Below are positions 25,323 through 32,973 of a DNA stretch of 64,000 nucleotides, one piece after another; the stretch's first letter is position 1, and every line of letters begins with the position of its first letter. The stretch lies in NCBI RefSeq assembly GCF_000025265.1, contig NC_013739.1:4078001-4142000 (forward strand), read 5' to 3'. The DNA comes from Conexibacter woesei DSM 14684 (GTDB lineage: Bacteria; Actinomycetota; Thermoleophilia; Solirubrobacterales; Solirubrobacteraceae). The notes below the pieces were generated by a model that searched no databases, had not been told where the DNA came from, and saw nothing but the letters and a program-made list of their open reading frames with translations. A program made the position numbers and the translations under genes.

Positions 25323-25760
25323 ATGAGCATCGAGCCGCCGCACGGCATCCCGGCGTTCGTCTCCCGCGTGGCGACCAGCGTGCGGGACGCGTCCTGGATG
25401 ACCTACGAGACGTTCGACAGCGAGATCTGGCCGCGCGACGCGATCGAGTGGTGTTATCTCGTGTCCCCCGAGGTCACCGGCTCGCACGAGTTCGAGATGG
25501 GCCTCTGCCGTCTGCACGCCGGCGGCGTCCACCTGCGCCACCACCACCCGGCGCGCGCGGAGATGCACTTCGTCGTCTCCGGCACCGCCGCGGTCACGAT
25601 CGGCGACCAGCACTTCCGCGCCAATCCGCAGGACGCCTTCTACATCCCGCGCGGCGTCACCCACGGCTTCACCAACGACAGCGACGAGGTCTTCGAGCTG
25701 CTGTTCTGCTACGACCTCCCGCCGAATCTCACGCGCCCGGACACCGTCTGGGACGAGTGA
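25323..25760 (+). CDS. cupin-domain protein, paralogue of the gene at 14939
   Basis: 145 aa. GGVHLRHHHPARAEMHFVVSG is cupin motif 1 and IPRGVTHGFTNDSDE motif 2, with a complete His/Glu/His set for a metal. More than half the residues match the cupin at 14939-15340, including a WPRD-x6-WCYLVSPE stretch and the LTRPDT-x-WDE end. It is transcribed away from pucR, so PucR may also control it. Function unknown. Confidence 0.85.
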   Translation: MSIEPPHGIPAFVSRVATSVRDASWMTYETFDSEIWPRDAIEWCYLVSPEVTGSHEFEMGLCRLHAGGVHLRHHHPARAEMHFVVSGTAAVTIGDQHFRANPQDAFYIPRGVTHGFTNDSDEVFELLFCYDLPPNLTRPDTVWDE

Positions 25761-25810
25761 CGCCGCGCGTCCAGCTCAGCGTGCGCACCCACCGGCGGAC
25801 CGATCTGCGC

Positions 25811-26980
25811 CTACGAGCCGGTGCGCGACTGAGCCGCGCCCTCGCGCGGCTGGATCGGGCCGCTGACGCTGCGCAGCGGCGCCGCGGTACGGCCGGCGCG
25901 GGAGGCGACGATCTCGGCGAGGATCGACACCGCCGTCTCGTCCGGCGTGCGGCCGCCGATGTCGAGGCCGCAGGGCGCGTGGATGCGGGCGATCTGGTCG
26001 CCGGGCACGCCGGCGGCGGTCAGGCGCTCGTTGCGCTCGGCGGTCGTGCGGCGGCTGCCGAGCGCGCCGACGTAGCCGGCGCCGGTCGCGAGCGCGCCGC
26101 GCAGCGCGGGGACGTCGAGGCGCGGGTCGTGCGTGAAGACGAGCACCGCGTCGCGCGGACCGAGCACGCGCCCGGCGAATGCGTCGCCGGGCCAGCCGAC
26201 GTGGACGGCGGCGGCGCGCGAGAAGCGCGGCGCGCTCACGAACGCCATGCGCGGGTCGCTGATCGTGACCGAGTAGCCCAGCTCCTTCGCCAGCGGTGCC
26301 AGCGCGGCCGAGAAGTCGATCGCGCCGAAGATCAGCATCTGCGGCGGCGACGCGAACGAGCGCACATGCACGCGCAGCTCGACGCCGAGCGTCGCGCCGT
26401 CGGCGCCGTAACTGCGGATCGCGGTCACACCCTGGTCGAGCAGGCCCGCCGCGTCGCGCGCGACGGAGTGGTCGAGCAGCCGCGCCGCGCCGAGCGATCC
26501 GACGACGTCGCCGTCCACGATCGCCATCACCGTCCCGGCCTGCGGGCCGTCGAGCAGCGTCGCGAGCGCCGCCGGCCGCCCCGAGCGCACCGCCGCCAGC
26601 GCAGCGGCCACCGCCTCGGCGCCGCCCGCATCACCAGCGCCCGCCCCGCCAGCGCCCGCCGTGCCGAGCGCGTGCACGAAGACGTAGACGGTCCCGCCGC
26701 ACGTCAGTCCCGCGGTGCCGGCCAGCTCGTCGGAGATGCCGTAGCGGTGGACCCGCGGCGGCCCGCCGGCGAGCACGGCCTGCGCCTCGTGCGCGACCGC
26801 GCTCTCAACGCAGCCGCCGGTGATCGAGCCCTCGATCGCGCCGTCGTCGGCGACGAACATCGACGCGCCCGCCGGCAGCGGCGCCGAGTCGTCGACCGCA
26901 ACGAGGACCGCGCGCGCGACGCGGCGGCCCTCGCGCAGCCAGGCGCCGACGACGCCCGCCTGATCGCTGACGACGCTCAG
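25811..26980 (-). CDS. XdhC/CoxI-family molybdenum-hydroxylase accessory protein
   Basis: 389 aa if initiated at CTG 26980. The N-terminal XdhC_CoxI domain carries GSITGGCVESAV (Cys near residue 59) and the C-terminal Rossmann XdhC_C domain carries MLIFGAIDFSAALAPLAKELG and GYVGALGSRRT. XdhC proteins insert or sulfurate the molybdenum cofactor for xanthine-dehydrogenase-type enzymes. No ATG, GTG or TTG occurs at the family's usual start; the first in-frame ATG falls inside the domain. CTG 26980 overlaps the CoxG stop (CTGA) just as ATGA/GTGA couple the other genes, and GAAGGGGG lies upstream. Last gene of the Mo-hydroxylase operon. Confidence 0.82.
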   Translation of the reverse strand: MSVVSDQAGVVGAWLREGRRVARAVLVAVDDSAPLPAGASMFVADDGAIEGSITGGCVESAVAHEAQAVLAGGPPRVHRYGISDELAGTAGLTCGGTVYVFVHALGTAGAGGAGAGDAGGAEAVAAALAAVRSGRPAALATLLDGPQAGTVMAIVDGDVVGSLGAARLLDHSVARDAAGLLDQGVTAIRSYGADGATLGVELRVHVRSFASPPQMLIFGAIDFSAALAPLAKELGYSVTISDPRMAFVSAPRFSRAAAVHVGWPGDAFAGRVLGPRDAVLVFTHDPRLDVPALRGALATGAGYVGALGSRRTTAERNERLTAAGVPGDQIARIHAPCGLDIGGRTPDETAVSILAEIVASRAGRTAAPLRSVSGPIQPREGAAQSRTGS

Positions 26981-27447
26981 CGCGCCGCCCCCTTCGCCCC
27001 GGCCCCGCCCTCCGCGGCGCGCAGCACCTCGCGCACCTGGCGGTCGACGATCGGGACGAGCACGCGCTGGCCGACCGACCGCAGCACGCCGGTGACATGG
27101 CAGTCGAGGCTCCACGACACGCGCGTCCCACCGTCGCCGCCCGCACCCGCATCACCGAGCACGAGCACGACGTCGAACGCGAGGCGCTGCTCGTCGGTCC
27201 TCCCCTCGACGCGGTAGCGCAGCTCGCCGTCGGCCGCCGGGCGCCGCTCCCAGACCGTCCGCACGGGGATCTCGCCGAGCGCCAGCGCCGGCCGGATCGT
27301 GACGGCGAACGAGCCCTCCACCGGCCCGTCGGTCCAGCCGAACGCGTCGACGTTGGGCAGCAGCGCGCTGAGCCGCCCGGGGTCCTCCAGCAGCGCCCGC
27401 AGCGCGGCGGGCGCCACGGCGAGCGTCGTCGAGCCGGCGACGTTCAC
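26977..27447 (-). CDS. CoxG-like SRPBCC-fold protein
   Basis: 156 aa. START/SRPBCC fold of the carbon-monoxide-dehydrogenase subunit G group: VAGSTTLAVAPAALRALLEDPGRLSALLPNV at the N-terminus and GVLRSVGQRVLVPIVDRQVREVL at the C-terminus. CoxG proteins recruit the Mo-hydroxylase to the membrane or bind a quinone-like ligand. GTG 27447 overlaps the large-subunit stop (GTGA). No C-terminal membrane anchor is present here. Confidence 0.82.
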   Translation of the reverse strand: MNVAGSTTLAVAPAALRALLEDPGRLSALLPNVDAFGWTDGPVEGSFAVTIRPALALGEIPVRTVWERRPAADGELRYRVEGRTDEQRLAFDVVLVLGDAGAGGDGGTRVSWSLDCHVTGVLRSVGQRVLVPIVDRQVREVLRAAEGGAGAKGAAR

Positions 27448-29915
27448 CGCGCCACCACGGCGATCCCGCGCGCGTCGGCCGGGACCTGCTCGTGCAGCAG
27501 CCGCCAGACGCGCTCGGTCGGGTTGTGCGAGTCGGTCACGACCGCGCCGGTGCCGCGCAGCGCGTCCTGCAGCGCGCTGCAGACGGCGTGCAGCGGCGCG
27601 CCGCCGCCCTCGCCCATTCCCTTCGAGCCGGTCGGCGTGAACGGCGACGGGCATGGCAGGTTGTCGGTCTTGAACATCGGCGTGTCCGGGCACGACACGA
27701 CGTGGTAGTCCCAGAACGTGCCGTTCAGCAGCTGCCCGTCCTCGTCGTACTCGAGCGTCTCCTGCAGCGCCGCCGCGATCCCGTGCGCGGCCGCGCCGTG
27801 CACCTGGCCCTCGACGACCTGCGGGTTGATCACCGTGCCGCACTCGTCGACGGCGGCGTAGTCGAGGATCCGCGTCGCGCCCGTCTCCTCCTCCACCTCG
27901 ACGACGCAGACGTGGATCTGGCTCGCATACGTCAGCGTCAGCGAGCCGCTCTTCGACTTCCAGTCGGGCACGCCGAACGGGGCGCGGTAGACGTGGCGGT
28001 GGTTGAGCGTCACGAGGTCGGCAACCTCGGGCGGGAGCGCGCCCTGGTTGGCGTAGACGTAGTTGGCGATCTCGGCGAACGTCAGCGCGCGGTCCTCGTC
28101 GCCCTCGACCGAGACCGTCCCGCCGACCAGCAGCAGCTCGTCCGGCGAGGACTCCAGCACGGCCGCGGCGACCGTCAGCAGGTCGTCGCGCACGCGCTCG
28201 GCGGCGCCGAGCGCGGCGCCGATGCCGGTCACCGCGAACTGCGACGCGTACGTGCCGGAGAAGGCGACGTAGGCGTTGCGGGCGGAGTCCGCGCCGGGCC
28301 GCACGAGCACCTCGTCGGGCGCGATCCCGAGCACGTCGGCGACGACCTGCGCGGTCGTCGTCTCGTGGCTCTGGCCCTGCGGCACGGTGCCGAGCGCGAC
28401 CGACACCTCGCCCTGCAGGTCGACCTTGCAGATCGCCGCCTCGCCGTTGCCGGAGAACGGCAGGTTCTTGTTGACGATCCGCGCCTGACCGAAGTTCGAC
28501 GTGCCGGAGTCGAGCGTCGAGCCGATCCCGATCCCGATCCGCTTGCCGCTGCCCTCGGCGGCCGCCTGCGCGGCGCGCCATCTCGGCGCGTCGACCAGCT
28601 CCAGCGCGCGGTCGAGCATCGCGTGGTAGTCGCCGGAGTCGTAGACGCAGCCGTTCGGCGTCGTGTACGGGAAGTCCTCGCGGCGGACGTAGTTGCGCTT
28701 GCGCAGCTCGACCGGGTCGAAGCCCAGCTCGGCGGCGACAAGGTCGACGATCCGCTCGACCAGCCACAGGTGCTGGAGCCGCGAGTAGCCGCGGTTGGGA
28801 CCGACCGGCGTCTTGTTCGTGACGACCGAGCGGTAGTCGACCTGCAGGTGCTTGAAGCGGTAGCAGCCCGGCAGGACCTGCGAGAAGATCACGCCGCCGA
28901 GCGGCTCGTAGCGCATGAACGCGCCGACGTCGTCGAACGCCTTCGCGCTGAAGCCGAGGATCTCGCCGTCGGCCATCACCGGGACCTCGATGTCGAGGAA
29001 CGTGCGCTCGTTGCCGTGACAGGAGCCGACGAGGTGCTCGTGGCGGTACTCGGTCCACTTCGCCGGGCGCCCGGCCTTGCGCGACAGCAGCGCCAGCGCG
29101 GTCAGGTACGTGTACGACGTCAGCTTGAGGCCGAACGCGCCGCCGATGTCCTGCGAGGAGAAGTGCAGCTGGTCCGAGCGCACGCCGAGCGCGGGCGCCA
29201 TGAACAGCGCGGCGAATTGCGGCATCTGGTTGTTCGACTCGATCTTGATCGTGCCGGTGCCGGGATCCCAGTGGACGACGGCGGCGTTGCACTCCAGCGG
29301 TGTCGAGGAGAAGCGGTGGAAGTGCAGCCGTGGGATCCGCACGACGTGGTCGGCGCGCTCGATCGCCCAGTCGACGTCGCCGAAGTCGTAGGTGCCCTGC
29401 CAGCCGACGTTGGAGCCCATCTCGGTGTGGACCAGCGGCTGGTCCTCGCCGGCGGCCTCCACCGCGTCGAGCACGTGCGGGAGCTGCTCGTACTCGACCT
29501 CGACGAGCGCGGCGGCGTCGCGCGCCAGCTCACGCGACTCGGCCAGCACCGCGGCGACCGGCTCGCCCTGGTGGCGGGCCTTCCCGACGGCGAGGCAGAA
29601 GTCCTTCGCGCGGCCGCCCGGCTCGGGCGCGATCTGGGTGTAGCGATCGGTCAGCTGGCGCACCTCCTCGCCGGTCAGCGTCGCGTAGACGCCGTCGAGC
29701 GCGAGCGCCCGCGAGACGTCGATCTCGACGATCCGCGCGTGCGCGTACGGCGAGCGGACGAAGTGGACGTGCCCCATCCGGTGCATCCAGATGTCGTCGG
29801 CGAACTCGCCCTGCCCCTTCAGCAGGCGGCCGTCCTCCTTGCGCGGGACCGACTGCCCGACGCTCTTCTCGCGCGCGGCCGGGGAGTGCCACGTCTCGAT
29901 TCTCGTCGCGCTCAT
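27444..29915 (-). CDS. aerobic-type molybdenum hydroxylase, large (Mo-binding) subunit
   Basis: 823 aa. Two aldehyde-oxidase/xanthine-dehydrogenase domains: a/b hammerhead (about 20-130) and Mo-pterin-binding region. GGAFGLKL and TLDSGTSNFG fit cofactor loops, and KGMGEGG near 775 carries the catalytic Glu of the family. The active-site loop reads GPNRGYSRLQHLW, not the AYxCSFR of true CO dehydrogenase, so the substrate is probably an N-heterocycle, aldehyde or aromatic carboxylate. ATG 29915 overlaps the small-subunit stop. Partners are encoded upstream (2Fe-2S and FAD subunits) and downstream (CoxG, XdhC). Confidence 0.92.
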   Translation of the reverse strand: MSATRIETWHSPAAREKSVGQSVPRKEDGRLLKGQGEFADDIWMHRMGHVHFVRSPYAHARIVEIDVSRALALDGVYATLTGEEVRQLTDRYTQIAPEPGGRAKDFCLAVGKARHQGEPVAAVLAESRELARDAAALVEVEYEQLPHVLDAVEAAGEDQPLVHTEMGSNVGWQGTYDFGDVDWAIERADHVVRIPRLHFHRFSSTPLECNAAVVHWDPGTGTIKIESNNQMPQFAALFMAPALGVRSDQLHFSSQDIGGAFGLKLTSYTYLTALALLSRKAGRPAKWTEYRHEHLVGSCHGNERTFLDIEVPVMADGEILGFSAKAFDDVGAFMRYEPLGGVIFSQVLPGCYRFKHLQVDYRSVVTNKTPVGPNRGYSRLQHLWLVERIVDLVAAELGFDPVELRKRNYVRREDFPYTTPNGCVYDSGDYHAMLDRALELVDAPRWRAAQAAAEGSGKRIGIGIGSTLDSGTSNFGQARIVNKNLPFSGNGEAAICKVDLQGEVSVALGTVPQGQSHETTTAQVVADVLGIAPDEVLVRPGADSARNAYVAFSGTYASQFAVTGIGAALGAAERVRDDLLTVAAAVLESSPDELLLVGGTVSVEGDEDRALTFAEIANYVYANQGALPPEVADLVTLNHRHVYRAPFGVPDWKSKSGSLTLTYASQIHVCVVEVEEETGATRILDYAAVDECGTVINPQVVEGQVHGAAAHGIAAALQETLEYDEDGQLLNGTFWDYHVVSCPDTPMFKTDNLPCPSPFTPTGSKGMGEGGGAPLHAVCSALQDALRGTGAVVTDSHNPTERVWRLLHEQVPADARGIAVVAR

Positions 29916-30376
29916 GCGTCCTGCACCGCCCGCACGATGTTGACGTAGCCGGTGCAGCGGCAGATGTTGCCCTTCAGCCCGCGGCGCACCTCGTCCTCGC
30001 TCGGCTCCGGGCACTCTCTCAGCAGCGCGGTCGCCGACATCAGCATCCCCGGCGTGCAATAGCCGCACTGGAGCGCGTGGTGGCGGGTGAACGACGCCTG
30101 CAGCGCGTTCGGCGGCCCGAGCGGCTCCGACAGCGACTCGACCGTCTCGATCTCGCGGCCGTCGGCCTGCGTGGCGAGCTGCATGCAGCTCTTGATCGCC
30201 TTGCCGTCGCAGATCACCGTGCACGCGCCGCAGTTGCCAGAGTCGCAGCCGATGTGCGTCCCCTTCAGCCCGAGCGTCTCGCGCAGGTAGTGGACGAGCA
30301 GCTGGCGGCCGAGCACGACCGACTCGATCCGCTCGCCGTTGACGGTCACCTCGATCGGATGCGCGCTGTCGGGCAC
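29912..30376 (-). CDS. molybdenum hydroxylase small subunit, two [2Fe-2S] clusters
   Basis: 154 aa. The N-terminal plant-type cluster motif is CDSGNCGACTV with the fourth Cys in KSCMQLA. The C-terminal cluster motif is QCGYCTPGM and NICRCTGY. It transfers electrons from the molybdenum site to FAD. The start is GTG 30376, one base after the FAD-subunit stop; the stop overlaps the large-subunit ATG. Length is normal for CoxS-like proteins. Confidence 0.94.
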   Translation of the reverse strand: MPDSAHPIEVTVNGERIESVVLGRQLLVHYLRETLGLKGTHIGCDSGNCGACTVICDGKAIKSCMQLATQADGREIETVESLSEPLGPPNALQASFTRHHALQCGYCTPGMLMSATALLRECPEPSEDEVRRGLKGNICRCTGYVNIVRAVQDA

Positions 30377-30377
30377 G

Positions 30378-31235
30378 TCAAGCCTCCTTCGTCGCGGCGA
30401 CGACCGCTCTGAGGGCCATCACGCGCGCCATCGCCGTTCGGTACTCCGCGGTCGCGTGGACGTCGCCCGGCGGGTCGAAGTCCTCGCCGGCCAGCTTCGC
30501 CGCCTGCGCGATCGCGTCGCGCTCGGCGGGACCGCCGACGAGCGCGCGCTCCATCGCCGGCTGGCGGGCCGGCACGGCGCCGCAGCCGAGCACGACGCGC
30601 GCGGCTGCGATCGTCCCATCCTGTACGCGCACGAGCGCGCTCGCGCGGGCGAGCGCCCACGAGTCGATGCCGACCTGGAGCGACTCGTAGCCGACGCCCT
30701 CGCCGGGCGCCAGCGGCGGCAGCACGACCTCGGTCAGCAGCTCGCCCGGCTGCACGGCCGTCATGTACGGGGCGAGGAAGAAGTCGTCCGCCGCGACCTC
30801 GCGCACGCCGGCGGCGCCGCGCACGACGAGCCGCGCGCCGAGCGCGACGAGCAGCGGCGGGAAGTTCGACGTCGGGTCGGCGAGACAGACGTTGCCACCG
30901 AGCGTGCCGCGGGCCCGCACCTGCCGGTCGACGATGCGGGACGTCATCTGTGCCGTGACGGGATGGTGGCGGCGCATCAGCTCGTCCGACGCCAGCTCGT
31001 CATAGGTCAGCGCGGCGCCGAGCCGCAGCGTGCCGTCCTGCTCGCGGACGACCTGGCGCAGCTCCTCCAGTCGGGAGACGTCGACGAGCACGTCCGGGTG
31101 GACGATCCGCAGCTTGAGCGCGTTGAGCAGCGTCTGCCCGCCGGCCAGCACGCGCGCGTTGCGGTGCGCGGCAAGCCGCTCGACGGCCTCGTCCACGGTG
31201 GCGGGCCGCGCGTACTCCAGCTCCGGCAGCAGCAT
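30378..31235 (-). CDS. molybdenum hydroxylase FAD-binding medium subunit
   Basis: 285 aa. FAD_binding_5 domain with VLAGGQTLLNALKLR near residues 29-43 and TLGGNVCLADPTSNFPPLLVAL near 110-131 (both flavin contacts), then a CO_deh_flav_C domain. It passes electrons from the iron-sulfur subunit to the final acceptor. ATG 31235 lies 2 bp after the DUF35 gene stop. Confidence 0.92.
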   Translation of the reverse strand: MLLPELEYARPATVDEAVERLAAHRNARVLAGGQTLLNALKLRIVHPDVLVDVSRLEELRQVVREQDGTLRLGAALTYDELASDELMRRHHPVTAQMTSRIVDRQVRARGTLGGNVCLADPTSNFPPLLVALGARLVVRGAAGVREVAADDFFLAPYMTAVQPGELLTEVVLPPLAPGEGVGYESLQVGIDSWALARASALVRVQDGTIAAARVVLGCGAVPARQPAMERALVGGPAERDAIAQAAKLAGEDFDPPGDVHATAEYRTAMARVMALRAVVAATKEA

Positions 31236-31237
31236 CG

Positions 31238-31612
31238 CTACTCGCCCTCGACTCGCGCCTGCGCCTCGACGACCTGGCCCGGCAGCGCGATCGCGGTGCT
31301 CGCCTCGGCGACGAGCGTGACGCGGTCGCCGGTCTCGACGCCCTCCGGCACGCGCGCGATCACGCGCACGCTGCGCTCGCCGACGTCGACGTGGACGGAC
31401 GCGAGACGGACCGCCTCCTGGTCGAGCCAGTTGCCCGACGGCAGCTGGCGGCGCTTGAAGACGGGCCGGCGGACGGTGACCTCGGTCACGATGCCGCTGT
31501 CGGCGAGGGTGCGCGTCCAGTCGGCCGCGCCGCACTCGGGGCAAAGGATCCGCGGCGGGTACGCGAGGTGGCCGCAGACGCGGCACTTGGGAACGGTGAA
31601 CGGGGCGCTCAT
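31238..31612 (-). CDS. DUF35 zinc-ribbon/OB-fold protein
   Basis: 124 aa. The rubredoxin-like zinc ribbon CRVCGHLAYPPRILCPECG lies near residues 9-27, followed by the OB-fold (about 35-115, with GNWLDQEAVRLASVHVD). DUF35 proteins bind and organise thiolase-fold partners in acyl-CoA metabolism, and the neighbour is such a protein. ATG 31612 starts 1 bp after the thiolase-like stop. Confidence 0.88.
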   Translation of the reverse strand: MSAPFTVPKCRVCGHLAYPPRILCPECGAADWTRTLADSGIVTEVTVRRPVFKRRQLPSGNWLDQEAVRLASVHVDVGERSVRVIARVPEGVETGDRVTLVAEASTAIALPGQVVEAQARVEGE

Positions 31613-31613
31613 C

Positions 31614-32795
31614 TCAGCCGTCCCGCCGTTCCAGCACGGCGGCGTTGTGGCACGCGCCGTGCGTGTAGAGGACCATGCCGTAGCCGGTCGCGAGCGCCAG
31701 CTCGGCGCCGGGCACCTGGCGCTCGCCGGCCGTCCCGCGCAGCTGGTGGACCGCCTCGGCGAGGCCGTGCATGCCACCGGACGCGCCGGCCTGGCCGGCC
31801 GACAGCTGGCCGCCGGAGGTGTTCACGGGCCACATCTCCTCGAGGATCGTCGCGTGCAGGTAGCGCTTGACGTCGTCGTCCGGGATCACCCCGAGATCGG
31901 CGAGCTGGACGAGCACCATGACGGGATAGTCGTCGTAGATGTGCGCGCTGTCGAGGTCCTCGGGGCGCACGCCCGCGGCCTCCCACAGCTCGTCGCGGAA
32001 GACGGCGAAACCGGAGTGGATGCCGTCGCCCTCCTGCTGGTCGTGGTTGTGCAGCGCGCGGATCGCGCGGACACCGGCGTGCGGCCCCTTCAGCCTCGCC
32101 GCGCGCTCGGGCGTCGTGACGACGATCGCGTCACCGCCGGAGACGATCGGGACGCAGTCGAAGCGCGTCAGCGGCGGCGCGATCGGGACCGACTCCATGT
32201 ACTCCTGCAGCGTCATCGGTCTGCGGTAGACCGCGCGCGGGTTTCTCGCCGCCCACGCGCGCTGCGCGAGCGGGATGCAGCCGAAGTCCTCGCGCTCGAG
32301 GCCGTGCAGGCGCCCGTAGCGCTCGGTCAGGAAGGCGAAGAGCGCGTTCGGTCCGTTGAGCGGCAGCGGCGCGAGGTAGTCGCGTGCGACGCGGTTGTAG
32401 CGGTCCGTCATCAGATGGAACTCGCGCTTCTCCATCCGGTCGCCGGCCGCCAGCACGATCGTCTCGGCGTCGCCGGCCTCGATCGCGCGGACGGCGTGCT
32501 GGAGCATGTTGATCGCGCTCGCGCCGCCGTTGGAGTCCTCCATCACCCAGCGCACGGTCATGCCGAGCTTCCAGGTCAGGTCGATCGCGTGGTCGGGCGC
32601 CAGCGAGAACGACGCTATCCCGAGGCCGTCGACCTCGTTCTTGTGGATGCCGGCGTCGGCGAGCGCCGCCACGACCGACTCCGCGATGAACGTCTCCGTG
32701 CGCCGCTCGACGCCGGGGTGCCGCTCGTAGACGGCCGAGCCGGCGCCGACGATGACGGGCGCCGCGGCGGTCGTGACTCTCTCTCGTTCCACCAT
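31614..32795 (-). CDS. thiolase-fold protein lacking catalytic residues
   Basis: 393 aa of the SCP-x/acetyl-CoA acetyltransferase-like thiolase family: PVIVGAGSAVYERH at the start and GQLSAGQAGASGGMHG near 330. The nucleophilic Cys of thiolases is replaced in MEDSNGGASA (near 85-94), the catalytic His of GHP is replaced by Gln (SAGQAG), and the C-terminal Cys motif is YTHGACHN. It is therefore probably a DUF35-partner acyl-binding, aldol-lyase-like or scaffold protein. First gene of the Mo-hydroxylase operon. ATG 32795 has no ribosome site and lies only 9 bp from a -10-like box, suggesting a leaderless mRNA. Confidence 0.82.
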   Translation of the reverse strand: MVERERVTTAAAPVIVGAGSAVYERHPGVERRTETFIAESVVAALADAGIHKNEVDGLGIASFSLAPDHAIDLTWKLGMTVRWVMEDSNGGASAINMLQHAVRAIEAGDAETIVLAAGDRMEKREFHLMTDRYNRVARDYLAPLPLNGPNALFAFLTERYGRLHGLEREDFGCIPLAQRAWAARNPRAVYRRPMTLQEYMESVPIAPPLTRFDCVPIVSGGDAIVVTTPERAARLKGPHAGVRAIRALHNHDQQEGDGIHSGFAVFRDELWEAAGVRPEDLDSAHIYDDYPVMVLVQLADLGVIPDDDVKRYLHATILEEMWPVNTSGGQLSAGQAGASGGMHGLAEAVHQLRGTAGERQVPGAELALATGYGMVLYTHGACHNAAVLERRDG

Positions 32796-32803
32796 CCGGC
32801 CGA

Positions 32804-32832
32804 ACCCTACCACGCCTTTGATCAAATGTCAG
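32804..32832 (-). promoter_or_regulatory. promoter of the Mo-hydroxylase operon with palindromic operator
   Basis: On the minus strand a -35-like CTGACA (32827-32832) and a -10-like TAGGGT (32804-32809) are separated by exactly 17 bp. The spacer begins with the perfect palindrome TTTGATCAAA. The same element, TGAC(T)TTTGATCAAAG, recurs at 52066-52082 in front of the large ABC/ALDH operon. Confidence 0.55.
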
Positions 32833-32881
32833 ACCTCGCGCACGCGGTCATCCGCGCCACCCGCCGGCCGTAGCTTCCATT

Positions 32882-32963
32882 CCCAATCTGCCAAGGCCGT
32901 CATTCACAATCTGTCAGAGTGCAAAATCACAATCTGTCAGTATCGATAATCACAATCTGTCAG
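32882..32963. repeat. four 23-bp direct repeats upstream of the DUF4143 ATPase
   Basis: Copies begin at 32882, 32905, 32928 and 32951, a strict 23-bp period. The last three contain the identical 13-mer CACAATCTGTCAG; the first is CCCAATCTGCCAA. The 10-bp spacers differ and are AT-richer than the surroundings. The array ends 10 bp before the ATPase ATG and lies just behind the divergent Mo-hydroxylase promoter. Regular spacing at about two helical turns suggests cooperative protein binding on one DNA face. Confidence 0.85.
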
Positions 32964-32973
32964 ACTTCTGGGC

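Noticed and set aside
27444-29915. Calling the Mo-hydroxylase a carbon monoxide dehydrogenase (CoxL)
   Set aside because: The loop reads GPNRGYSRLQHLW instead of AYxCSFR, and the CO-dehydrogenase maturation genes CoxD, E and F are absent.
31614-32795. Annotating the thiolase-fold protein as acetyl-CoA acetyltransferase
   Set aside because: The nucleophilic Cys, the GHP His and the C-terminal Cys are not present at their expected places.
32882-32963. Repeat array as a CRISPR or plasmid replication origin
   Set aside because: Repeats are 13 bp with 10-bp gaps, too short for CRISPR, and no replication initiator, partition gene or DnaA-box cluster is nearby. An operator-like role fits better.
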